Notes: generated by a model not told the origin, from the letters alone. A DNA stretch of 33,629 nucleotides from Mucidula mucida (GCA_015501055.1 JADNYV010000372.1:1-33629), one strand, 5' to 3'; counted from the stretch's first letter, positions 11,796 to 23,204 are shown. Numbers and translations are program-made.

Positions 11796-11864
11796 ACCGT
11801 TGCCGAGACGTTCATGGTCTGTTTTCGGCGACATTACCTGGGCCTGCCGTCCGGAGACCCAGGT
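11796..11864 (+). repeat. Left terminal inverted repeat of the 1.08 kb element
   Basis: Matches the reverse complement of 12808-12874, with one substitution in the first 60 bases and a small gap near the inner end. Confidence 0.85.
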
Positions 11865-12807
11865 CAGCTACTGTCCCGCCAACCCCAGTGCCGACCCAGC
11901 GCCAACCTCAGCATAATCGGGCGCCAGTCCAATGAACGCAGGGCACGCCGAGGTGTTTCAGACGTGTTGAGATCTCCTACCACTGGGTGACCTCCATCTT
12001 AATGCTCAACCTATTCCAGTCAGTGCCCACGGCGCGTCCTGTCCTCTCATGAGTGGCGTTTTCTAATTTCCGCGCTCTCTTCATTCCACATCCTCAACGC
12101 ATATCGGCATCGTACTATTTTGTGGCTATGTGTTCTTAACCTTTTTCAAGCACTTCACATATATGTACTATAGCTTAACCTCCTTATTGTTTGAGAGTTT
12201 CTCTGATTGTTGAGTTTATGCAAGGATGATTGTTAAGTGAGTGCATATATTCCTCTTACTAAACATAATGGCAGCACTCACACATCCCCACCTTACTGAG
12301 GTCAGAAATAACATGTTGTGTCAAGGACTCGAGGCTAATCCTCTTCGAGTGGCTTCAATCATGTGAGTGTTTCTCTCTTGCATTCACGATATCGCGTGCG
12401 CGCGTGTTTGGCGCTCATCCTACCTGTCTTTGGCGCTTTCTCATTCCGCGGACGCGACACGGATCTTCCTGGAGTGTCCTCGGCGCGTTTGCTATGCATA
12501 CTTAGCATACTCCGTTGCTGTATGTTCTTCCAGTGCTGCCCCGAACTTGAGACAACTCACAAGCACGTTGTCAAGACCCGCCCATCGTAGTACTTACTTC
12601 GTCTCACCTTGTCTCTCTAGAAGATGCTCTCCTTTCCTTTGTTCAATTTCTTCATCCACCCTTGTGAAACAAGTCTGTCACAATGTATTGGTATGGAGGT
12701 TGTATGGAGGAGAGCTTGTTTTTTATCCTGCTCTGAATGCAAGACAATCATTTTTTGATGTTCAGTCGTGCGGGATGGCGGGGCTTGGGCGGGGGCCATG
12801 CGCATTA

Positions 12808-12874
12808 CCTAGGGTCCGGACGGTAGGCCCAGGTAATGTCGCCGAAAACAGACCATGAACGTCTCGGCAACGGT
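12808..12874 (-). repeat. Right terminal inverted repeat of the 1.08 kb element
   Basis: Partner of 11796-11864. The high similarity of the two arms suggests a fairly recent insertion. Confidence 0.85.
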
Positions 12875-13774
12875 AGTCGCGGGAGCTCCGGTCCGATCGT
12901 ATTTCTACTTTCAGACTGACTCGACCGCGACTCTTTATATGCGCTTCCTGGCTAGCCAGCAATCTCCTCCCCCGTGGCGGACGTATTTTAAAGCCTATCT
13001 GAATAGTACCCCGTTCTAGCACCACAATGATTATGGCGTTAAAGGAGACCACTGGGCCCACACTCCTCTTTCTGGCGGCGAAGCCAGGGTAGTGTGAGTC
13101 CTCTGCTGCCAGACACTTGTATAGGGCTCAGATCCTCCTGTTCTCAACCCTTTCGCTTTCGTGTCTACAGACAGTGTCAGCCATTACTCTTTTAGAAGAT
13201 GGACGGTGGACTGTTTACTTTCCGAGCTTTTGAAATGGTTGGTCGCTGGCGCACATATCTTTCTGATTTTGTCTCTAGTGTTTTATAGTCATGAAATTCA
13301 TAGTACATGCAAAATCTCTTCTGGTCGGATATAACTGCAAGGCTATACCTTCGAGAGCGAAGCTTGGCGGCCTATCCAGACTCTCCAACAGAACAAACTG
13401 ACACGTCAAGGAAAGGTTTCAACTTTGGATCCTCCACTCTCATGCTATGTATGAGGTTCCGAGTCAATACAAAACGTGTTTCGCGGAAGTACGCGACTGC
13501 AGACACTACTCTTCCACCTCGAGACTCGGGTGTTATTTTGCTCAAAGTTCTTTGGGCTTGTAAATATGATATCTGGACAATGAACGCCGTAATGTCGATC
13601 CCTCAATGAAAAAATGTAGTAATTTTCATTGAGCATCCCTAGTGATGTCATTTAGCACAATCGGGAATGTTTGCACAAGTTTGTTTCGGCACTTTCTCTT
13701 TGACCACCAGGACTACTGCACGCATGCTTCAGGACATCGATTGGAACGCGTCCTTTACTCCGTACCACGCGTAA
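12875..13774. other. Intergenic, no gene recognised
   Basis: Short overlapping frames only. The last part is the presumed promoter of the F-box/LRR-like gene. Confidence 0.35.
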
Positions 13775-15264
13775 ATGTCCCGCCACAACGGGCTCCTGTC
13801 GTCCTCCAGCGCGAGTCGCATTCCGGCTGAAGTGTGGGCGAAAATTTTCACATTTGCGCTCCCTTATCCGCTTGCAGTTTCCTCTTTTGAGCGCGCCCTC
13901 TACCGTCCTTCTGAGGTCCCTTGGAACGTGTCCCACGCATGCTCGTTTTGGAGGAGGACCACATTATGCTGTTCTTGCCTGTGGTCGCATGATACTATCC
14001 ACATCGGGAATGATTGTTTGGCGTTGAAGGACCCGGTGTCACTGGTGAAGGCGAGACTAGAGCGTGCGCGTTATCGGGGCTGCCACTTTACCTGGGCACT
14101 CTCCGTCTACCGAGGCAGAAATGGTGCCCTCGCACAGGAACTCTTTCAAGTCTTGATTCACTATTCCACTTGTTGGGAATCCGTCACGTTAAGGGTGCTT
14201 TTTTTGTCCGTTGAATGTATCAACAGCCTGCGCGGCGCACTCCCTATGCTTCGTTCTCTACACCTCACTCATTATGCAGGGTCGAAATTTACGGCGTTTG
14301 AAGCGTGCCCTCTCCTCGAGCGCTTGGTTCTTGCAGGTTTCGCCGGTTCTGAGACTCAGTCGAGTTTTCCGTGGGGCCAACTTCGAGAGTTTATTGATAG
14401 GCGGACCCGATCATTTTCGGACGAGGATGCAATCGCCACATATTATCAAAACATATTGACTTCCTCGCCTAATCTCGAGCACTTACAAGTCACGAATACC
14501 ATGATCCCGGCTCTACGAGAGCCCGTCTCACACCAGAAGCTCAGCTACCTGTGCATCTGCAATGCCGAATTCCTACGCGGTCTCTCCCTCCCTGCTTTGC
14601 AGCAGCTGATGATCGACTCCACCATTTACGACTCTACGCTCAACCAGAGGATATCAATACCATTTTACTCGCACTCTTCACTTCATCGGACGGCTGTCCG
14701 CATCTTGAATACCTTCTCGTCACCGACGCGTTCCGCGATGTCGACCTCATCCATGTTTTCCAGGCCATTCCAACGCTGAAGCGGCTCAGTATGAGATACG
14801 AGCATTTGGACGAGGCCACGGTCGAGTTGTTGCCTCTGATCATTCTTGCATTATCCACATTCGACGATACCGACCCATGCCTCGAGCTCGTCCTTGACGC
14901 CCCCGATTACAATTCAATCAAGTTCCATTTACTGCCTGGCTTGGAGTCGTTCGAAATGCAGTTTAGGTGGCATCCGGATGTACCGAATATCGATAGCCTT
15001 GTTAGTGGCATCGGTCTCGTGCAGATGCTCTGCGCACGCTACGTGTTGCCGGAACATCCCTTGCTGCAGGATGCATGTTTCATCTTTGCTAGCAAGGAGA
15101 TTGAACAGCCGCCGGAGGAAGTTCTTGGGCTATATCAGAAGTTGAAGAAGCATGGATTGAATGTTAACATTGAGCTTCATACGCGTCAGCTTGAGACGGA
15201 CGGTATGAATATGCGATCTCTCTTGGCTGATGAAGAGGAAGATGAAGATGAGGTGGATGGGTAG
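13775..15264 (+). pseudogene. F-box/LRR-like protein with one frame break
   Basis: This resembles the large basidiomycete F-box family whose C-terminal half forms irregular leucine-rich repeats that hold a ubiquitination substrate. ATG at 13775 starts an open frame with an F-box: RIPAEVWAKIFTFALPYPL, then the family's SEVPWNVSHACSFWRRT and LWSHDTIHI. The LRR part follows with repeating leucines (LPMLRSLHLTHYAG, CPLLERLVLAGFAG, SPNLEHLQV). Near 14627-14650 the meaningful reading shifts by -1: TIYDST in the first frame is followed by QPEDINTILLALF in the second, which runs intact to an acidic tail and stop at 15264. No splice pair explains this. The two frames join into about 495 residues, a normal size, so only one indel separates it from an intact single-exon gene. 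Confidence 0.75.
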
Positions 15265-15319
15265 GACATGTCAGTCTTCTTCTGTCGCATTTTGCAAACT
15301 CTGTATTCGACTGCATTGC

Positions 15320-16789
15320 TTATAACATGTAGATTAGATGGCGGACACCAATCCGCGTTACGACAATGGAGGATCTGCACTTTGAGTATCCAAAGATTTG
15401 GGTGTATGCCTTATTCTCACAAGCCCATCTCCATGCGGAACACGGCCTTTTGCTGCGCGCTGTACGGTCCTGAAACTGAAAGACTACATTGTACAGCTGT
15501 GCCTTGAACAAGTCAGTAATGATTTGAGGACTGGGGAAATCTGAGCGGTTGGTTGGCGACTCGGAAGTCCTAAGTGACTTCACCTCTCCGAGATTCCTGA
15601 GCGCATCGTAGCCATGAATAATCATTAAAACACGAGAGTTCCCAATTTCGTCCAAACCCCTTTCGATATGTTGCTGAACAACGAAAAATTAGCAAAAGAG
15701 GCAACTAGGGACATCGACAGAGTAATACTCGCCAGTACTTTGACCGGGGCTGCTCTGCCACTCCCTTCTGTACTCTGAAGGAATGTTCCAGCATGGCCAA
15801 AATGAAGCCACTTGTCGTATTTCGTGATGAAATCCTCGACACCAGATTTGATGCGCTGGTGAAGTCGTCTTTTGAACATCTTCGACGTGAGACTATCAAA
15901 GGCGAAGTCTGTAAAGTCAAATTCCATGACGAAATCTTTCGAATGAGGATAGCTCGAGGGAGCAGACTCGTGTGGGGCAATCTCCAGTAGTTTTCCGATT
16001 GTTTCGGGATAGTCGTCTTCTGAGCTAATGTCGACACAAGCCGTGAGCATGGATGAAAAGGACGCAGCATCAAGATCAAAAGGCATGGGAGTGTAGACCC
16101 CCGATGTGTTGTCCCCGCTGGAATCCAATAACTCTCGAATGCTCAGACTGAAATCGGGGAATAGATATCTGTGACCGATCGGAGGATATAATTGTTGCCG
16201 AAAATCCGAGCAAGGAGCAGACTAGCGAATTTCGGTCAGCAGTGATACACACTTGACGAGGCGGAAAATGTACCAACTGGTTCCCCAAACCGTCCCGTAA
16301 TATAGAGAGGATGGCGATCATACCCTTTAACCCCTACGTCTACCGGGGTGAGGTTGACATGTCGACGAGTAGCCGCAGCTTTAATGGTGTGCGTGTTGCA
16401 GGACTTCTTCGCGTCATCTCGCTTGATGTCCGCGCTGGGCTTGCGCTTCGGTGCGACGGCGGCGGCAGGAGAGGCTTTAAGGTATGCGGCCAAGTAGATA
16501 CGTCCAGGCTGTATGTTGGCAAAGAACTGCTGCTGCAGCGGCCCAACAACAGGAGTAGAAGTCGATGGGGACAACCCTTTCAGCGATTTCAGGACTTTGG
16601 CGGTGTTAGGTATGTCCACCTGGTGGATGAAGCCCCGAGCTGCTGGTGACTCCTGGATGCGCTGGCAGATGACCCGTGCATCAAAGCTGCTGCGAGAAGC
16701 AGATTCTGGACCAGCGATGGTGATAACCTGTACTCGTCGAAGACTTGAGATGAGGAGGACGTGTAGGTCTGTCTTGGGATGGTCGACAT
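15320..16789 (-). CDS. AAA-ATPase-like family protein, degenerate, four exons
   Basis: The model gives 436 residues: ATG 16789, exons 16789-16728, 16689-16278, 16221-15739 and 15673-15320. The introns are 38, 56 and 65 bp. The 38 bp intron is unusually short; a donor six bases earlier would also fit. The middle resembles basidiomycete AAA-ATPase-like proteins (PF09820 group): KDFVMEFDFTDFAFDSL, a helical RRLHQRIKSGVEDFITKYDKW, and SRVLMIIHGYDALRNL at the place of the family's hydrophobic strand plus D-x-Y-D-A-P motif. I see no GKT Walker A, only GRFGEP in roughly that position, so ATP binding is doubtful. The N-terminal part is basic (KRKPSADIKRDDAKK). It shares a 265 bp upstream region with a divergent gene of the same apparent family. 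Family membership is moderate; the exon model is better supported than the name. Confidence 0.55.
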
Positions 16790-17054
16790 GATGGTGAGAG
16801 AGAAACAAAAGAGAGGCAACACTCTGCTCAGCGCGTTATCTGCAAGGCCAGAGTCCCACGGGCTCCATTGTTCTTCAAAAACGGTATGTTCAAAGTCAAA
16901 GCTGACCACGTGATTGGTCCTTTGTGTTGATCGGCAAGTAGGACGGAGTGTAAATTCACGCGTTGACCACTTACCACCACCACCACCACTATCCGACCGT
17001 CCGCTCACTACACTTGTACCCATTTTGTACAACGCCCCGCATCTAGACTCTGCT
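16790..17054. promoter_or_regulatory. Shared promoter region of two divergent genes
   Basis: 265 bp separate the two start codons, so both promoters must lie here or overlap the genes. It includes a short CCA/CAC-rich stretch at about 16975-16990. No clear TATA box is seen on either side. Confidence 0.5.
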
Positions 17055-18624
17055 ATGTGCAATGTGAACAATGATGACGACCGGCAGTCAGTGCATTCAG
17101 ATGACTCTGGTAAGTGCGCGTTTCTGGCGTTAACTCAGTTCTGACAATGACATGCGTACGTCAGATTCAGGATCGTCAGATTCAACGAGCTCTGGCGACT
17201 CTTTCTTCGAACCAGCCTCGGACTCATCGTCAGAGACACCTCCACCAAGCCCCGAAAAAACAGACACACCTCCACCAAGCCCCAACCAAACAAAGCAATG
17301 TTTTGCATTATTGGCACCCCCATCTTCGGCTCTATCCGCAGACGACTGCTCGTGCCTGCCGAATTCGCTCATGCTCATGTTGCCTCCAGGCCCGGATTTT
17401 TCTCCCCCACTCCGTATTCGCACGCATTTGTACAAGTCGACAGCGGGTCCTTCAGCAGTGAGTTTGCTGTCTTTTATCTTCAACCATTTAACTGAACTGC
17501 GTTCAGAGCGAATTACCGCTAGTCGGTAGCTTCGACGACTTTCTCTTAAACCCCGGCACAGTATGGGTTGACAAACTTCCCTATGTGTGCTCTCTATGTG
17601 CTTTAGCACCTGAGCACAATAAGCTCGCCTTGGTGAGGCGTCCAACTGGACTCGGGCAGACAGCGTTTATCACAACCGCCATGTCTGTTTACCAGTTTGA
17701 TACCAGTGATGTACTCCCCGATCTCTTTCCCGCCGCCACCTGCTTGCCTGCGCCTGAGCCTGCAACCGTCATCCTCGAGCTGGACATGGGCTGGGCCTTT
17801 GAGCACAACACACGTCTGAATGACATGGAGAGTCGTATCAACCGTTACATGAATTGCCAACTCCGATCACTCTTACATCAGATTGGTAGAAGCTTGCACT
17901 TGTCTATTCGTGACAGAGACGCCTACTTTGACTATAAATCGCGCAAGACTTTCCAGAACATTATTGTGCGTGTGCTTATATTTTGAGTCTCTGTCTTGCA
18001 ATCTCATACCCTACTCAGCATCTCCTACGTGTCACTAGAACACCTAAAATGATCGTCCTCGTTGAGGATCTGAATTGGCCGCTCATCCATTCAACGCCTG
18101 ACAGCGCGTTTCACGCTGCTTTCTTACTCGACGTCTACGTCATTCGTCCAATACAAGACGCTCTCGAACATCAGTGCATTGCCGGTGGCGTTCTCCTTGG
18201 GCGTCCCGTTGAAGACGAGCCCGCTTGGGTTCATTCACAGTACAAAGGGGATTCTTTGTTCACGCCTATCGGCTGTGATATCACTCATGACGAGCGAATA
18301 CGAGGGACCTTCGGGTTTTCTTTGCCCGAGGTCACCTCGCTTGCGGACGAGTTTTTGGAGGACTTGAATGATCGACTGTCGTTTTTGGACGAAATCAAAG
18401 CCAGTCAGCCGGCGTACCGTCACGAGGAGTATATCGAGTTATCTATGAATGATGTTCTGGGTCGCCTCAGGCAACGAACTGGACAACCCGGTCTCGAAAA
18501 CGTTGACGAGGAGACGTATCTTGACCACGACAATGACGATGATACCTCAGATGACGATTCAGATATCGAGATGGACGAGGTAGAGGAACATCTGCTAAGA
18601 CGCGGCGGCGACCTTTCCATATAG
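17055..18624 (+). CDS. AAA-ATPase-like family protein with altered Walker A
   Basis: Exons 17055-17109, 17165-17457, 17507-17965 and 18019-18624 give 470 residues with all phases consistent. The N-terminus is acidic and Ser-rich, with a twice repeated DTPPPSP-like unit. The core follows the fungal AAA-ATPase-like layout: VWVDKLPYVCSLCALAP, then RRPTGLGQTAFITTA where the family usually has RPP-x-FGKT-x-FLS, then VILELDMGWAFEH, a long helical part, and MIVLVEDLNWPL where the family has a DDYDAP-like Walker B. The Walker A lysine is replaced by glutamine and the D-x-Y-D-A-P motif is lost, so it probably does not hydrolyse ATP. The C-terminus ends in a strongly acidic run (HDNDDDTSDDDSDIEMDEVE). 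Function in this family is unknown. It is divergent to, and likely a diverged relative of, the neighbouring minus-strand gene. Confidence 0.7.
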
Positions 18625-19207
18625 ACACATCTTGGTGTTTTTATCTTTGTAGCTATGTATTTCTCCATTCCATCCCTTCTTTTCGAGACATGTTCTGCCT
18701 ATTCTGCTGCGAGAACGCCCACCCACATGTAAGCTAGTCATACTGTTGCATGCTACTCGGTGCGCGACACTCTGGCCATTGCTGGATTTCTTTCCCTCCA
18801 ACATGCCATCCCACTCCGTTAATAACGCTATGTTACCTACCGCAATGGAGACGGCTCCGCCATTGTGAGGAATTTGTGAACATACTGCCATGCTCATTTT
18901 TACTCTGCCGGTAGCGGAGGCTCTTAAATTAGTCCTCATCCTCGTTATACATATCCAAATGATTACTATGTACATGGCATTTGGACTTCATGAACAGTGT
19001 GGAGGACACGGGATTGATCGGTCGGTGTCAACATGCCGACTCGCCAAGCCATGACCTTTCTTTCGTTCTTTTGTCCCGAATTCCTCAATGCTCGCGAGGG
19101 TTAATCCAAGGATACCGCTGCCGTCAGTCAAGCTACGCGCATCGCGTACCCCAGGATGGACGATGACTGACGCGATACATTCGCTGCGGCGGGATTGGCT
19201 TTGAAGA
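18625..19207. other. Intergenic up to the first mobile element
   Basis: No gene recognised. Its last nine bases, CTTTGAAGA (19199-19207), are one half of a target duplication whose other half is at 22658-22666. Confidence 0.4.
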
Positions 19208-19745
19208 TAGTCTCGTAAACCGACTCAACGAGAGAAGATGGGATACTCACGATGGTCTCTTAGTAGAGTCTGGAACCTATGTAGGGGGTACCTCATAGGC
19301 TCACTTTGGACTTCGAAAATTGCAGATGCCGAACCCTAACCACAGAGTGTGCCGTCGGACCGGAACCAGATGGATACAAGCTCGCAGCTTTTGCACTACT
19401 GATGCATCATATTCCTCGAATTTACTGCCTTTAGTCAAGATTGCATATCTAAGGTCTGTCTACGGTTCATCATTCCTTGAATTTTCACTATAGATCACCT
19501 GCAACTCGATAACAATCCTCTGAATGGCCGGATGCGCTGCAACAACTGCCTGCACTGCACTGTTGAGGTGCTGTGCCACATCAAACTCTCCATTATACAT
19601 AGATTACACTGGTGAAAGTGGGATGAGTGCTCAGTGAACACTGGACGATTTAGCGTGATTGGTAACCAGCGGTAACCCTAACCTTAGTGCATTTTGAAAC
19701 TCCGAAGTGAGCCTCACAGGGTACCCCCACATAGGCTCCAGCCTA
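19208..19745 (+). mobile_element. 538 bp non-autonomous element, copy 1
   Basis: It begins TAGTCTCG and ends CCAGCCTA. It is the reverse complement of 22667-23204, same length, with only a few differences that I can find (two noticed, near the 3' end). A pair of imperfect inverted arms of about 55 bp lies inside: TCTGGAACCTATGTAGGGGG near 19274 and its partner at the 3' end. The 3' arm is terminal, the 5' arm is about 60 bp inside. Two CCCTAACC motifs lie in the same orientation, one near each arm. It has no open frame of note. The flanks are 9 bp long and do not match each other, but match those of copy 2. A 9 bp duplication is usual for Mutator-like elements; the assignment is tentative. 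Confidence 0.85.
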
Positions 19746-20463
19746 GGCGAATTCTTATCCTGAGCAAAGCAATCTGGGTGCCTGTGATTGTCTTACTAGT
19801 ACGCCATTTACGATAATATGCATCCCATGATACTCATCAGATCTTTAGTTATCAATCGTGCAGGGAGGAATATGGACGGGCGCTAAAGCACATTACTTGA
19901 ACGACTACATGCACAGTCAAGGGCAACTATTTGTGGTTGTGTCTGTTAGTACTGATCTTCGTGTCGACACCTATCATTCTGATTTTCCTAGGTGTGGCTT
20001 GGTGGCGCCGCGACTGCCGATCTCATTATCGCGGGGAGTTTAGTGTTCTACCTTCACCAATCTCAGACCAATGATCTCGCGGCGGCGAGCCCACTGTACA
20101 CCAGGGTACTATGTTTAATCGTCGAGACCGGAATGCTCTGTGCTGTCATCGTGGTACTAGATTTGACATTGTTCCTGGTGTTCCGACATTATAATTATCA
20201 CCTTGCGCTATCTACAGTGCTCTGCAAACTCTATTCGAACAGCCTGCTTGTGGTGAATCCCCATCTCACGACTTCGCATATCGTCAGTCACTTAAAACAT
20301 ATGGCAGGTTCTCAATTTGTGCGCATTCGTCAGACGCGGCCTCTTGACAAGCAATGGAAACACTTTCTCATTGCTTGACACACCCTCAATGGATGCTCGC
20401 CTACGTAACATGGCCACAGATGAACCTAGAAAGAGCATTCACAACTCACATTTCACGAGCTGA
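19746..20463 (+). pseudogene. DUF6534 gene A, displaced 3' half
   Basis: DUF6534 proteins are basidiomycete multi-pass membrane proteins of unknown role. This half starts with the target duplicate GGCGAATTC (19746-19754) and continues the coding frame in mid-exon. Segments 19755-19798, 19849-19944, 19992-20252 and 20308-20463 are all open and in phase, ending at TGA 20461-20463. The reading contains WRILILSKAIWVPVIVLL, then VWLGGAATADLIIAG, LIVETGMLCAVIVVLDLTL and the family signature NYHLALSTVLCKLYSNSLL, all predicted membrane segments. The matching 5' half lies 3.4 kb away on the other strand at 23205-23744. The two halves together would encode 297 residues. This half has no start codon or promoter of its own, so it is presumably silent. 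Confidence 0.85.
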
Positions 20464-21642
20464 TGCGCCTGCGTACAGAAGAAATCTCTCAGCAATATAT
20501 TTTTACCGGAAACTCACACAGTACCGCCTGTAATTATTCAGGATACGTTAAAACATACCATATCCTCAATCACGTCACTTCAGACATGTGAAGCAAACCC
20601 TCTTCAATCTGGGTGAGTTGTTTGGGCTGCCAGCGGTGCTTAATGGGGTACGTTCTAGAACATGCAGTTGCTCAGGTCACCGTGGGTGTATCAATACACA
20701 GTGAGTCATGTTGTATTCAAACATTGGCGTTGGGAGGACGCAACTAGCACGGAGCTTCACGTCATATAGACTAAAGTGGAACAAGAATCTCAGTGGACGA
20801 GCCAAGTCCTGGTCCAGGATGATCGGATGCCACACTTGGTCGTATTTAGTCTTGTTGGTCAACGGTATTCTTGTTCTGTTCCTGATTTCCCTTCCACTGT
20901 CAGTCGGCCCCAAGTCTAGCAGCGTGATTGTTGCTGTGAAAGCGCGATAACAGTGCACGCAGTAACTGCAGCCATGCACTGGCAAGTTACAATGGAGCGT
21001 TGTAGACTAATTTCTGGAGGCGTCGGCAGTAGGCAGACATCATTGCCACAAACAGAACTCGGGGGGAAAAGACTCGCAAAGCCAGCACCAAAGTGTGGTA
21101 TTAGAGAGCGCGAGTTCCCAAAGAAAGAGTACACGTACTGACAAACATTATCAATAAGGATTAGACTGTTCAAATTTGAACAAAGACAACACCCGCACAC
21201 TTCAAAGCTTAGATTTTGTTACCAAAATATGTTGACTAGAATCTTGTTCGACAATAGATCTGAGAGACTTGGTGATGAACCGGCAAGAATACAGTTCTGA
21301 TACCGTTGGGCGCCGGAACACAGCAGCCACTTGGGTCAATTGACTCCTTGTTTCGTAGGAACAAGGTTCCCGTTTGAAGGCGCAATGTTGAATTAAAATA
21401 CTTCAGTAACTGCCGTCAACACGGCTATTTCCTGTCGCGAGTTGACGACAAAGGCCTAGCTTTTAGTTAAACAACATAGATTTAGAGTCATTGATGCACC
21501 ATTATTACAACTACTTTCAACTTCGTCCTTCAAATATATATAATGGGAATCACGAGAATCAGAACGCTTCATACGAGTCACCGCTTTATACGAGTCACCA
21601 AGATGAACAGTTTCTGAAGATTTCATGTTAGAGAAGCAATCA
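20464..21642. other. Spacer inside the inverted segment, no gene recognised
   Basis: Open frames are short and overlap. It lies between the 3' ends of DUF6534 A (plus) and B (minus), so both transcripts would converge here. Confidence 0.35.
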
Positions 21643-22440
21643 CTATCTGAAATGGTAGGCCGTACTGGGATCTTCATTCCTTCTTCCCGAGTCAATTCCC
21701 TCATTCAAAGGCATTTCAGCAAGCTCCACTCGTTGAACTGCTTCCTGCGGGTATGCACCCATATGGCCTCTGCTAATGTGGGAATGTTCGGACGAAACAT
21801 GAATTGATAGCGTCGTTTCTGCAGAATCAGTGTATTGTCCTATCTTTCTGTTAACCACTCGTAATCTTGAGTTCAGGATCTATAGAAGGGATGAGAATAC
21901 CTCACAGAAAATCACAAATTACTCACTGCAAACAAACTGTTCAAGTACACCTTTGTGAGAGTGATACTGAGAGCTAAATGATAGTTATTGTGCATGAAGA
22001 CCAGGTACAAAATTAGATCCAGCACTGCGCATACAGCACAGACCGTTCCTGTCTCCACAACAAGGCGTACAATCCTTGAAAGGAGGATGTTGGTCTGACG
22101 CATGCCCATCCGGGATTTTAACAGTGTTAAGGACATAAACGCAGCAATGAGGGTATCACAGGAAGCCGTCCCAGCAAGCCAGATCTACAGGGCTTATTAT
22201 TGGCGTCAACAAAAGCGTAGTACGAACTCATACTGAAGCTGAAACATAGGTGTCAGCTTGAAGCATCAAGAAATGGCTCAAGCATCTCGCACAATCCCCA
22301 GCATAAGTACCGGCAATGCCTTGAGTCAGAGACAACTGCTTGGCAAGTGAACTACCATGATTATCTCGAAAGAGCGGTACACACCGGGACGATGAGGCCT
22401 GGAGTCCACCATCGCTTCATGAGCCGCCAGACCATATATG
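21643..22440 (-). pseudogene. DUF6534 gene B, 5'-truncated
   Basis: The 3' half of a DUF6534 gene. Exons end near 22385, then 22335-22234, 22184-21927 and 21879-21643, with GT..AG introns and correct phases. The 258 nt exon has exactly the length of its counterpart in gene C. It reads IWLAGTASCDTLIAAFMSL, then VETGTVCAVCAVLDLILYL and NYHLALSITLTKVYLNSLF; the last exon starts ILNSRLRVVN and is soluble. The upstream exon keeps only YMVWRLMKRWWTPGLIVP before becoming unreadable; exons 1-5 are absent. An element insertion lies about 200 bp further upstream. It could also be a fragment created when the region was rearranged. Confidence 0.75.
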
Positions 22441-22666
22441 AACAGCTTAAAGAATTCCATGCACCCATGAAGGGAGGTTTCCAGTTGAGATTTCCGTTGA
22501 TTTGACCAAATAGAGGTGTTGCCGCAGCATCTAGAGCATGTGTATTGGGACACAGTTTTATGTGAACCAGTAGCTCATGAACAATTCTCTACCTCATGAC
22601 GCCGACCTTCTCCTTCTTGCCCGTGTGCTGCACTAACCGATTTTGCTCCGCATCCTGTCTTCGAAG
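22441..22666. other. Degraded 5' region of gene B and target duplicate
   Basis: No readable exon is left here. The last nine bases (TCTTCGAAG, 22658-22666) are the reverse complement of CTTCGAAGA and pair with CTTTGAAGA at 19199-19207, one mismatch. Confidence 0.5.
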
Positions 22667-23204
22667 TAGTCTGGAGCCTATGTGGGGGTACCCTGTGAGG
22701 CTCACTTCGGAGTTTCAAAATGCACTAAGGTTAGGGTTACCGCTGGTTACTAATCACGCTAAATCGTCCAGTGTTCACTGAGCACTCATCCCACTTTCAC
22801 CAGTGTAATCTATGTATAATGGAGAGTTTGATGTGGCACAGCACCTCAACAGTGCAGTGCAGGCAGTTGTTGCAGCGCATCCGGCCATTCAGAGGATTGT
22901 TATCGAGTTGCAGGTGATCTATAGTGAAAATTCAAGGAATGATGAACCGTAGACAGACCTTAGATATGCAATCTTGACTAAAGGCAGTAAATTCGAGGAA
23001 TATGATGCATCAGTAGTGCAAAAGCTGCGAGCTTGTATCCATCTGGTTCCGGTCCGACGGCACACTCTGTGGTTAGGGTTCGGCATCTGCAATTTTCGAA
23101 GTCCAAAGTGAGCCTATGAGGTACCCCCTACATAGGTTCCAGACTCTACTAAGAGACCATCGTGAGTATCCCATCTTCTCTCGTTGAGTCGGTTTACGAG
23201 ACTA
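22667..23204 (-). mobile_element. 538 bp non-autonomous element, copy 2
   Basis: Inverted copy of 19208-19745, also exactly 538 bp. On the plus strand it begins TAGTCTGGAGCC and ends GAGACTA. Its right flank is GAATTCGCC (23205-23213), the reverse complement of GGCGAATTC found beside copy 1. It separates the 5' half of DUF6534 A from the rest of that gene. Confidence 0.85.

Larger units (their letters stand above)
11796..12874. mobile_element. 1.08 kb non-autonomous TIR transposon (hAT-like target size)
   Basis: The ends are inverted repeats of about 69 and 67 bp (11796-11864 and 12808-12874). They share ACCGTTGCCGAGACGTTCAT at their tips and differ by only one base in the first 60. The bases outside them are AGTCGCGT (11788-11795) and AGTCGCGG (12875-12882), an 8 bp direct repeat with one mismatch. 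An 8 bp duplication is typical of hAT elements, though such long inverted repeats also occur in Mutator-like ones. The interior has no transposase; frames at 12363-12858 are open but match nothing I know. It is therefore non-autonomous and depends on a transposase elsewhere. Confidence 0.8.

Noticed and set aside
12363..12858. 163-codon frame inside the 1.08 kb transposon
   Set aside because: No transposase motif, and it runs into the inverted repeat; probably chance.
18595..18975. 126-codon minus-strand frame downstream of the AAA-like gene
   Set aside because: It overlaps the end of a well-supported plus-strand gene and has no family motif.
19340..19735. CCCTAACC motifs as an internal telomeric array
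   Set aside because: Only single motifs beside each arm, not tandem repeats; they belong to the mobile element.
19208..19745. 538 bp element as a solo LTR
   Set aside because: Ends are TAG..CTA, not TG..CA, the duplication is 9 bp rather than 4-6, and there are inverted arms.
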